Below are positions 53,680 through 61,264 of a stretch of DNA of 64,000 nucleotides, piece by piece. The notes below the pieces were generated by a model. The model had not been told where the DNA came from. It made no database searches and saw only the letters and a program-made list of their open reading frames with translations. How positions within the stretch are numbered: position 1 is the stretch's first letter; each line of letters begins with the position of its first letter. The stretch covers positions 1,314,964-1,378,963 of the forward strand of contig NZ_JH980292.1 in NCBI RefSeq assembly GCF_000314005.1, read 5' to 3'. Position numbers and translations under genes: made by a program. The DNA is from Spirulina subsalsa PCC 9445. Its GTDB lineage: Bacteria; Cyanobacteriota; Cyanobacteriia; Cyanobacteriales; Spirulinaceae.

Positions 53680-55986
53680 ATGGAAAATAATCAGATTAGC
53701 CAACGAGTGGATCACGCTGAGAAAAGCCAAATTATCAGCAGAATGCACCACAGCATGGCGATTAGTTTGTCCCTCGATGGCACCGGAAATCAGGTGATTA
53801 TTTATCCAGATCGTTCTCCAACGCTGCCGGAGAAAACCACACCTTCCCCGGAACTCGGACCGAACCCCTATAAGGGATTGCTGGCTTTTCAGGAAACCGA
53901 CAGCGATCGCTTTTTTGGTCGAGAAACCCAAGTCGCTAAACTGTGGGAGCAACTGCGCACCCTTTACGAAAGTGACAGCCAATCCCGAATTTTAATCGTT
54001 TACGGGCCTTCAGGCTCCGGGAAATCCTCCCTCGTGCGTGCTGGACTCATTCCCCAATTAGTCCGGCACCCGTTACCTGTACAAGAGGGGGTGAGGATTG
54101 CCACGTTAATTCCGGGAACTCATCCCCTCAAGGCTTTAAGCGATACGTTAGCGAGGGTAGCGACGGATGATCCTTGTCCGGCAGCGAAAAGTCAGGAGTT
54201 TCTGGATCTGATCCAAAAATTGGGCAAACGGCAGAATGAGGATAAATTTAGGGGATTATGGCAGATTGGGGCGATTTTACCGAATATTAAGACTTGTCCC
54301 TTGATTGTGTTGGTGGATCAGTTTGAGGAAATTTACTCTCAGTGTAAATCAGCCGAGGAACGGGATCTATTTATTGGGAATTTACTTTATGCGGCAGGTG
54401 ATGGGGGTAAACAGGTGAGTGTGATTCTCACGTTCCGCAGTGATTTTTTAGGGGAATTACAACAACATCCGGCCTTATATCGACACTTCTCCGCCCCGGA
54501 ACATGGGCATCTCATCCATCCCATGCTACCGGATGAGTTGCGACGTGCGATCGCCAAACCCGCCGAACTTGCCAATCATCCCTTAGATGAGGCACTTGTA
54601 GACTTATTACTTGAACAAATCGAAGGACGAGAGAACGCCCTCCCCCTCTTGCAATTTGCCTTAACACGCATTTGGGAGGGCTTAAAAGCGGGCATTCCTG
54701 CGGTTAAAACCCTTGAAGAAATTGGCGGAGTAGGGGGTGCTTTAGCCGGAGAAGCCCAGCGTTTATATGAACAATTAACCCCCGCCGATCAAATCCTAGC
54801 CCGTCGTATTTTCTTAGGCTTAGTGGAAGTGGGAGCGGGTGGCACTGACACCCATTACAGTCGCCGTCGGGTGTTATTTTCTGAACTGGTTGCTCAACGG
54901 GAAGAAGAGGAACGAGTGCGGGCAATTATTCGCAAATTTTCTGAACCCAATGTGCGGTTTTTAAGTGTTTATTCTGATCCGAAAAACTGTGACACAATTG
55001 AGGAGAAGAAACGCCATAACACGATTGAAGTTGCCCATGAGGCCTTAATCCGCAATTGGGGTCAATTAGGAGACTGGTTAAAGCAACATGAGCAGAAGTT
55101 AGCCAGAAAGCGACGCATTGAACAACTGGCTCAAGAATGGTTAGATGCAGGCAAGGTGAGCGGTTATTTGCTGAAGGATCGACCTTTAGATGATGCAAAA
55201 AAGTTTATGATGACTTGTGATGTTGAAACGAAATTATCAAGTTTAGCTCTGGAGTTTGTGGAGAAGAGTAAATGGAAACAAAGAACTCGTTTTTGTACGC
55301 TCTTGAGCTTTTTATTTTTGGGAATATTTGTGCCATCTGTTTATGCAATTCATACACAAAAACTGAACGAAGCAACCCAGATTTTAAATACACCAGAGGA
55401 CAGTTGTCCTCGTAACCCTAGAATAGTGGGAACTTTACAATACCTTAAATTCGCCAGCTTGTTTGATCGTAATCTTTTAGACCGACGTCGATCTAACTTA
55501 TGTCATGCTACTATTGCTAAGGTAAACCTCAACAAATTTATATTTATTGAGTCTAACTTTCAGCGAGCTAATCTACAAGAAACTCAATTAAGAGAAGCCT
55601 TATTAGATAGAACAAGGTTTGAAGGAGCTTTTCTAGAATGGACTAATTTTCGGGGTTCTGTTTTAATTAGGGCGAAGTTTGATTGTCTCAGTAATGATTG
55701 TTCTAATTGGGATAACATAACGCAATTAAGTAATGCAGATTTACGGAAAGCAAATCTCACAAATACAAGTTTTAAAAATGCTGTAATGTATAAAGTAAAA
55801 TTTGATGAAGCAAAGTTATATGGCACTGATTTAAGTGGAGTTGAAGGGTTAATCACTAACCAATTAGATGGGGCTGAACTTTGTCAAGTAACCTTGCCTG
55901 ATAATTTGCGAAATACAAATCTTGATCCAGACCGTGATTGTGATGACGTTATTCGATTAATGATTACATCGCTCAAGGATGAATAA
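53680..55986 (+). CDS. nSTAND1-type NTPase with membrane helix and pentapeptide repeats
   Basis: 768 residues. The N-terminal ~60 residues (MHHSMAISLSLDGTGNQVII) look like a short sensor or adaptor segment. PYKGLLAFQETDSDRFFGRE opens the nSTAND1 NTPase: Walker A GPSGSGKSS (109-117), Walker B LIVLVDQFEEIY, then a winged-helix region. A single membrane helix (~533-555) is followed by degenerate pentapeptide repeats (~600-730). STAND NTPases are signalling switches in bacterial conflict and programmed death. WD40 or TPR repeats usually form the sensor; pentapeptide repeats take that place here. Confidence 0.85.
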   Translation: MENNQISQRVDHAEKSQIISRMHHSMAISLSLDGTGNQVIIYPDRSPTLPEKTTPSPELGPNPYKGLLAFQETDSDRFFGRETQVAKLWEQLRTLYESDSQSRILIVYGPSGSGKSSLVRAGLIPQLVRHPLPVQEGVRIATLIPGTHPLKALSDTLARVATDDPCPAAKSQEFLDLIQKLGKRQNEDKFRGLWQIGAILPNIKTCPLIVLVDQFEEIYSQCKSAEERDLFIGNLLYAAGDGGKQVSVILTFRSDFLGELQQHPALYRHFSAPEHGHLIHPMLPDELRRAIAKPAELANHPLDEALVDLLLEQIEGRENALPLLQFALTRIWEGLKAGIPAVKTLEEIGGVGGALAGEAQRLYEQLTPADQILARRIFLGLVEVGAGGTDTHYSRRRVLFSELVAQREEEERVRAIIRKFSEPNVRFLSVYSDPKNCDTIEEKKRHNTIEVAHEALIRNWGQLGDWLKQHEQKLARKRRIEQLAQEWLDAGKVSGYLLKDRPLDDAKKFMMTCDVETKLSSLALEFVEKSKWKQRTRFCTLLSFLFLGIFVPSVYAIHTQKLNEATQILNTPEDSCPRNPRIVGTLQYLKFASLFDRNLLDRRRSNLCHATIAKVNLNKFIFIESNFQRANLQETQLREALLDRTRFEGAFLEWTNFRGSVLIRAKFDCLSNDCSNWDNITQLSNADLRKANLTNTSFKNAVMYKVKFDEAKLYGTDLSGVEGLITNQLDGAELCQVTLPDNLRNTNLDPDRDCDDVIRLMITSLKDE

Positions 55987-56256
55987 GTTGCACCTAAATA
56001 GCGTAACTTTTGTAACTCAACCTTTCACAAGTTAAAATCTAGCAGATGTTTCAATTGTGTATCTTTTGTGAGGATGGTCATTTGGATTTATAGGGTCGTC
56101 TTGATACAAACAATCGAGGAAGATTTTGACAATTTGACCAAAGTTAGATAAAATGAGAATATTATTTTTTCAACCAATCTCCTATTTAACAGAAATAAGA
56201 GCTTTTGGGTAAGTCATCTCTGAAAATTAAACAGTTCTGCATGGAGATAAATAACT

Positions 56257-56502
56257 ATGCTTCCCCTAGAAATAGCCATCCAAAAAATTCAACAATTGCC
56301 TCCTGAGCAATGGCAAAAGGTACTTGAATTTATAGAATTCTTAGAATACCAATCTATGCACCAGCAAAAAGCAACTAAAACCCTAGAAACTTCTGAAATT
56401 TCATTTGCAGAGGCAGCTAAAGAATTTATTGGCTGTCTCGATAGTGACTTAGAAGATTTGTCCTATAATCCTAAGTATTTAGAAGGATTAGGTCAAGAAT
56501 GA
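56257..56502 (+). CDS. DUF2281-like antitoxin (VapB type)
   Basis: 81 residues. IQKIQQLPPEQWQKVLEFIE is the DUF2281 signature found in antitoxins of PIN toxins; the acidic C-terminal half (FIGCLDSDLEDLSYNPKYL) would wrap the toxin. The last four bases overlap the toxin start (ATGA). Confidence 0.85.
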   Translation: MLPLEIAIQKIQQLPPEQWQKVLEFIEFLEYQSMHQQKATKTLETSEISFAEAAKEFIGCLDSDLEDLSYNPKYLEGLGQE

Positions 56503-56921
56503 GTCCAAAAATTATTGTAGACACGGGAGTTTTAATTGCTTTTCTCTTGCCCAAGGATAAATTTCATTCTTGGGCTGTTAGCCAATTTTCAAAAATTACT
56601 CATCCTGTCATCACCAATGAAGCGGTAATCACAGAAGCCTGTTTTCTAGCCCGAAGGATTTATCAAGGGCAAGCCACTATTTTAAAATTAATCAAACAAG
56701 GATATCTGGTTATACCCTTTACCTTAAACCAAGAAATAGAAGCGATAGAGAGCCTCATGCAACGCTATATTTCAGTCCCCATGTCGTTAGCCGATGCCTG
56801 TTTAGTGAGAATGAGTGAAATGTATGAAGATAGTAGAATTATAACCCTAGATAGTGATTTTACAATTTATCGAAAACACCGAAACCAAACAATTTCTATC
56901 ATTATGCCACCGGATAATTAA
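56499..56921 (+). CDS. PIN domain RNase toxin (VapC type)
   Basis: 140 residues. Active-site acids: Asp8 in IIVDTGVLIAFLL, Glu in ITNEAVITEACFL, Asp in MSLADACLVRM and Asp in ITLDSDFTIY, so the Mg2+-dependent RNase site is complete. Translationally coupled to the antitoxin upstream. Confidence 0.9.
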   Translation: MSPKIIVDTGVLIAFLLPKDKFHSWAVSQFSKITHPVITNEAVITEACFLARRIYQGQATILKLIKQGYLVIPFTLNQEIEAIESLMQRYISVPMSLADACLVRMSEMYEDSRIITLDSDFTIYRKHRNQTISIIMPPDN

Positions 56922-57113
56922 GCCGACTCGTAGAAATGTGAATAGACTCTCCCCTAGTATTAAAATTAGGTTGTTATGAGCAAAAAAATATTGTCAAAAA
57001 AAGCCCCTAATTTAGCAAAATAGAAGCTTTTTGTCAAGTTACTTTGTAAAATTCAGCATTTCTGCTGGCGAGAGTCTACCTGTGACCACTTTTCCTTCCC
57101 TTATAGTCTAAAC

Positions 57114-59342
57114 TTAACAAAGTCCGACCACCGATTCTTGCCCGTTAGAACTTTTAACATGAATTTGGGTTATTAGTAACCACGGATCTCCTGGTGATTT
57201 TCGATGGTAATTTTTACCATTAGGACAAAAAGCATAGTCTCCTGTTCCATTTTGAGTTCGATATAGAGTACAGGTTTGATTCACTTCTGAAGTAGTGAAT
57301 ATATCTATATCACTTTGAAGACTATAGGGGACACTAGAAGGTGAGGTTGAATCAAAGCTATAAATCTCAGCACTACATTTTGATAAAGCACTAATTGCCT
57401 GTTCCCTAACAGTACCCGTTCCATGCTCTACAAGCATTGTTAAAACCTTGATCGCTGTTCCCTGATATCGTCCTAACTGTAGTAACGCTTGCGCTGCCGC
57501 TACAGCATTTTCTTGAATAGCCTTGGTAGCATCTTGTGGATCTGGCTTTTCCTGACTTGCTGCTTTTTTAAACGTCAAATAATCTTCTAAAGACTTGCGC
57601 AAGGAATAGCTTAAACGAGTCACTTGAGAACGGGGCGAAAAGTTCTGTAATCCTAGTTTAAACTCAACATCTTCAATCTCACTGAGGTCAAATTTTGCCC
57701 GGATCAGTTGATCAATTTCCCATTGAATCTCTTCCCAATTTGCCCGCAGTTTCGGATAATCCGTCATGGTTTTTTTCCTCATAATAGGACGATGAAAAGC
57801 TGGAAATTCCCTAGAATCTTCAATAGCACCCGCGAAAGTCTGGATTTCCCCTGTATCCTGAAGAAAGGCGATCGCCTTTTCCCCATCCACCAAACCCGCA
57901 CCCGTTGCCCTATCGACACCTGGCCGCGCCGGATAGCCCCCAGAAGCTGGGTTACAATACCCCTTGACAATATCCCGCGCCGTTTCCCGTAAAATTCGCC
58001 TAATCTCAGTTGGAGTCAGATTCGGTTGCACTTGCCGCAATAAGGCACAAATCCCCGCCACTTGGGGAGTGGCTACGGACGTTCCACTAAAGGCCGCCCA
58101 ACCATCTTGGGGGCAGGTTTTGTCCCCAATGGCGGCATATTTGCGGTCAAGCTCACTGCCGGGGGGAACAGGTAACAGGATATAGTCGCCATAGGGAGCT
58201 TTCCCCACTAAACCACAGACATCCGGAACCTGACGCTGGGGATACACCGCACTAACAAAACCACTGGTTGCGTCACTGGCTTCTAACTCGGTTTCGGGGC
58301 AGTCTTGGGGATGCCAATAAACCCCCCCAATGGCAATCACATCCGGATGTTGAGCGGGAAACCCCCAACCCCCATTTCCCGCCGCAAAAAGTACCACAAT
58401 CCCCCGATGGACGGCATCGGCAACGGTGGCCGCCAATACCCGATCATGGGCGGAAAGTTGATCCCCCCGTAGGTTTGACCCCCAACTACAGGAGATAATC
58501 TGGGGATTGAGGGCAATGGCGCGTTTTAATCCGGCGATACAGTTAACGTTTTTGCCCGGTTCGTTCTCTCGGACTACGATATTGGTTTTAATCATAGTCA
58601 GTTGAACATCGGGTGCGATCGCCAAAAGGTTAGCAGAAACCCCTGTACCGTGACCATTCTCGTCCTTCTGGGGTTCATCCGCCCCCGGACTGAGTAGCAC
58701 ATTCACCTGATAGTTTTGCTGCTCAAAATAGCGGTGTGCATACCATCCCGTGTCAACAATCACCACTCGGATTCCCTGCCCCCGGATGCCCTGTTCATGA
58801 ACTCTCTGGACATTGAGGCCTCGTCGGAGATCCTCTGGAATCCGGAGATAATCATGGCTAACGGCCGGGGGAAAGGGGGAGGGGGTTTGATACTGGAGAT
58901 AGGTGAGAGGTTCGTTAATGGCAATGCCATCTAAAACATCCTTTAAAGCAGGAGTTTTAGTGGTATCAATGCGCCCAAATTGTTTGGTGTCGAGGGTGTT
59001 GATAAAGTTAGAGGTGGTGATCACTCCGGGAGTATCCATCACAGGTCGCTCTAGGGAGATCAGGGAGGTATGGAGGGATTGCTCATAAACCTCCGCAGGG
59101 GCGGCAATGGTGAGGGAAAATGACCCCTCTTCTAAAACCTCAAACCCTAACTCAGATAGGCGTTGGCGGGCTGTTTCTAATGCGGTGCGATCGCCATAAA
59201 AATCCTCTACATTGTCCTGCGTGACCGCCTCAGCGCTAGAAAGCAAAGACTCCCCACTCTGAGAACGAATCACAGCCTCAGCATAAATCCTAGGTGGAAA
59301 GGGTTTAGACAAGAGCGCATCGGGAAGCTCGGCATCAGACAT
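57114..59342 (-). CDS. S8 family serine peptidase with unusual flanking domains
   Basis: 742 residues. Subtilisin triad Asp197 (VVIVDTGW), His231 (NGHGTGVSA) and Ser422 (FSGTSVATPQ), oxyanion Asn323 (AAGNGG). The N-terminal ~170 residues have no signal peptide and may be a propeptide-like or regulatory domain. The C-terminal ~220 residues (from ~520) include a helical repeat (AVAAAQALLQLGRYQGTAIK) and a cysteine-containing end (QTCTLYRTQNGTGDYAFCPNG). No export signal suggests an intracellular enzyme, perhaps in a peptide-maturation or conflict role. Follows the vapBC pair in convergent orientation. Confidence 0.85.
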   Translation of the reverse strand: MSDAELPDALLSKPFPPRIYAEAVIRSQSGESLLSSAEAVTQDNVEDFYGDRTALETARQRLSELGFEVLEEGSFSLTIAAPAEVYEQSLHTSLISLERPVMDTPGVITTSNFINTLDTKQFGRIDTTKTPALKDVLDGIAINEPLTYLQYQTPSPFPPAVSHDYLRIPEDLRRGLNVQRVHEQGIRGQGIRVVIVDTGWYAHRYFEQQNYQVNVLLSPGADEPQKDENGHGTGVSANLLAIAPDVQLTMIKTNIVVRENEPGKNVNCIAGLKRAIALNPQIISCSWGSNLRGDQLSAHDRVLAATVADAVHRGIVVLFAAGNGGWGFPAQHPDVIAIGGVYWHPQDCPETELEASDATSGFVSAVYPQRQVPDVCGLVGKAPYGDYILLPVPPGSELDRKYAAIGDKTCPQDGWAAFSGTSVATPQVAGICALLRQVQPNLTPTEIRRILRETARDIVKGYCNPASGGYPARPGVDRATGAGLVDGEKAIAFLQDTGEIQTFAGAIEDSREFPAFHRPIMRKKTMTDYPKLRANWEEIQWEIDQLIRAKFDLSEIEDVEFKLGLQNFSPRSQVTRLSYSLRKSLEDYLTFKKAASQEKPDPQDATKAIQENAVAAAQALLQLGRYQGTAIKVLTMLVEHGTGTVREQAISALSKCSAEIYSFDSTSPSSVPYSLQSDIDIFTTSEVNQTCTLYRTQNGTGDYAFCPNGKNYHRKSPGDPWLLITQIHVKSSNGQESVVGLC

Positions 59343-59795
59343 AGTATTTCACCAGCCTTAACACTTCCGGTTATAGTTATAAATACTTAGGATGTCACGG
59401 AATTGGATCAAAACTTCATAGTAGCGTTTAGTTTTCGTGACATCCTCCCGACACCGACCCTAGGGGTACGGTGCGGGCTTCCCCATATCACTGGACAGCA
59501 TACCAACCCGAAGCTTTTTTAACGATCTGAACTTGTTTAACTACAAATCCATCAGGTATAGGGAGGTTTAACACGAATAGTAGCTTATTGACATGAACCT
59601 ATTATACAATATCTAGGGATAAATGGTCACTCCCTAGTAAATGATTGTTGGTTAAGTTTCGGGGCATCGAACCCCTCAATTAACCGTCTTTCATCCCGAC
59701 ACTGACATTTGCTACGCAACGCTTTGCTACGCAACGCTTTGCGTTCACTTCGTGACGCTTCGCGAACGTACAGTGCGGCGCTTCCCGACGATGAG
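59343..59795. mobile_element. Decayed IS200/IS605-type element with TnpB fragment
   Basis: Non-genic region built from element pieces. A TnpB fragment on the minus strand (59488-59577) encodes LPIPDGFVVKQVQIVKKASG then WY and a stop. It is followed by right-end copy C (59436-59484, CCGACACCGACCCTAGGGG), whose flank forms an inverted GGATGTCACG/CGTGACATCC hairpin at about 59390-59446. Copy D (59768-59803) holds CAGTGCGGCGCTTCCCGACG and is preceded by tandem GCTACGCAACGCTTT repeats (59711-59740). Transposase TnpA is not present. Confidence 0.7.
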
Positions 59796-60314
59796 CTAAA
59801 TCCACTGTAAATAGTGCATCAACTGCGCCACCTGCTCCCCCTTTAACCCTAAACGGCGCTGAAAATCCGCCAAATTCCGATAATTCCCACCCCTCACCCG
59901 CTCTTGTACAATCCGTTCCGCTAACGCCCCATCCAATAGGGGAATCCGGGTTAACTCCTCCAACGGGGCTAGATTAGGATTACACCGTTGGGGACTCTCT
60001 AGACTGTCGTGATCATAAAAATAAAAGCCTAAAATCGGTTCGAGGGGGCGTAAACGAGCCACCGGGACACTTAAGGCCGCCGCAATATCATCTAAACACA
60101 AAAACTGAACCCCCATCGTCGTTAACTCCACCAGCGTCCGCGCTTGGTGGATAGAAAGTCCGGGTAAACGTAACCAGTCGTCAATACTAGCCCGATTGAC
60201 ATCTAGGATAATCCCCAACTCCGCCGCGATCGCCACCTCCTCCAACGACTGCAACCGATAATAGGGATCCCGCAATATTCTCCCCCGTTTCCCCCCCCGA
60301 TTAAACCCCAACAC
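59796..60314 (-). CDS. Helix-hairpin-helix protein (ComEA-like repeats)
   Basis: 172 residues starting at a GTG at 60314. Two helix-hairpin-helix regions: VNRASIDDWLRLPGLSIHQA (~39-58) and LAPLEELTRIPLLDGALAER (~115-134), the DNA-binding type seen in ComEA and photosystem PsbU-like folds. No signal peptide. The start overlaps the stop of the TM2 gene by one base (TAGTG). The last codons and stop (ATTTAG) coincide with an IS200/IS605 end repeat. Confidence 0.75.
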   Translation of the reverse strand: MLGFNRGGKRGRILRDPYYRLQSLEEVAIAAELGIILDVNRASIDDWLRLPGLSIHQARTLVELTTMGVQFLCLDDIAAALSVPVARLRPLEPILGFYFYDHDSLESPQRCNPNLAPLEELTRIPLLDGALAERIVQERVRGGNYRNLADFQRRLGLKGEQVAQLMHYLQWI

Positions 60315-60709
60315 TAAAGATGCTCCAACAATTGACGGCGCTTTTGTTCAAACTCATATTCCGACAACAACCCCTCCTGACGCAACCCCTCCAACTGCCG
60401 CAACGCCTCCGCCACAGCCCCCACCCGTTCCGGTTGACTCCCCACCGTCACCCCCCCCAAACCCCCATTAAAACGCTGCTCAAACTCCTCCGACGGCAAC
60501 AACAAATACCACACCGCCTCCACCGCACTCGCCACATGGGGAATCGGCGTAGCAAACAACAACAAATACACCACCCCCCAACCCGGTTGGCGCAAATAAA
60601 ACTTATGTAACCCCACCAGAGGAACCACCATCGGCATCACCGCCCCCACCAACGCCAACAACACCGCAACCTTTTGATTTCTGGGTTGTTGCCCAAGACT
60701 CTCTAACAC
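60314..60709 (-). CDS. TM2 domain protein with C-terminal SHOCT-like segment
   Basis: 131 residues from a GTG at 60709 (good ribosome binding site AAGGGGG six bases upstream). Two membrane helices with the TM2 motif VGLHKFYLRQPGWGVVYLLL, then a cytoplasmic segment ending LEGLRQEGLLSEYEFEQKRR, a SHOCT-like helix pair. Function unknown. Translationally coupled to the HhH gene. Confidence 0.8.
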   Translation of the reverse strand: MLESLGQQPRNQKVAVLLALVGAVMPMVVPLVGLHKFYLRQPGWGVVYLLLFATPIPHVASAVEAVWYLLLPSEEFEQRFNGGLGGVTVGSQPERVGAVAEALRQLEGLRQEGLLSEYEFEQKRRQLLEHL

Positions 60710-60877
60710 AGAAACCCCCTTATTTCTTCTGGCTTGCGACTCACACCTTCCCCCCCTTGACGGATACGGAAAACCGAATTGTCCCCAGACTTTGCTCTGC
60801 TTTAAAATATTCTCTAGAGAGACTCTTTAAAAAAAGTCATTCGGTAAACCCACTATAACAACCAACGCAGAGGAATC

Positions 60878-61195
60878 ATGGGATTTTTTGAATCCGAAGT
60901 TGTGCAACAAGAAGCCAAACAACTCTTTGAAGATTACCAGTCCTTGATCCAACTCGGCAGCGAGTACGGCAAATTTGACCGCGAGGGCAAAAAAATCTTC
61001 ATTGAGCGGATGGAAGCCCTGATGGAACGCTACCGCATTTTCATGAAACGCTTTGAACTCTCCGAAGACTTCATGGCACAAATGACCGTTCAACAACTCA
61101 AAACCCAACTCGGTCAATTTGGCATCACCCCCCAACAAATGTTTGATCAAATGCACCTCACCCTAGAGCGCATGAAATCCGAAATTGAGCAATGA
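60878..61195 (+). CDS. DUF1825 protein
   Basis: 105 residues, complete and single-domain: MGFFESEVVQQEAKQLFEDY and FMKRFELSEDFMAQMTVQQL are typical of DUF1825, a soluble, helical family almost confined to cyanobacteria. Function unknown. Followed directly by a bidirectional-looking terminator. Confidence 0.9.
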   Translation: MGFFESEVVQQEAKQLFEDYQSLIQLGSEYGKFDREGKKIFIERMEALMERYRIFMKRFELSEDFMAQMTVQQLKTQLGQFGITPQQMFDQMHLTLERMKSEIEQ

Positions 61196-61197
61196 TA

Positions 61198-61246
61198 AAA
61201 CCCGCCCCACAGAGCAGCCTTTTCTGCTCCGTTCTAGCGGGTTTTC
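61198..61246. terminator. Shared terminator between DUF1825 and PBP genes
   Basis: Outer arms AAAACCCGC and GCGGGTTTT with an inner hairpin GAGCAG...CTGCTC. A-rich on one side and T-rich on the other, so it can act for both convergent genes. Confidence 0.75.
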
Positions 61247-61264
61247 ACTTTAACCCCCAGAATC

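Noticed and set aside
53561-53797. 78-codon plus-strand ORF overlapping the STAND gene start
   Set aside because: Out of frame with a clear NTPase gene and without a family match.
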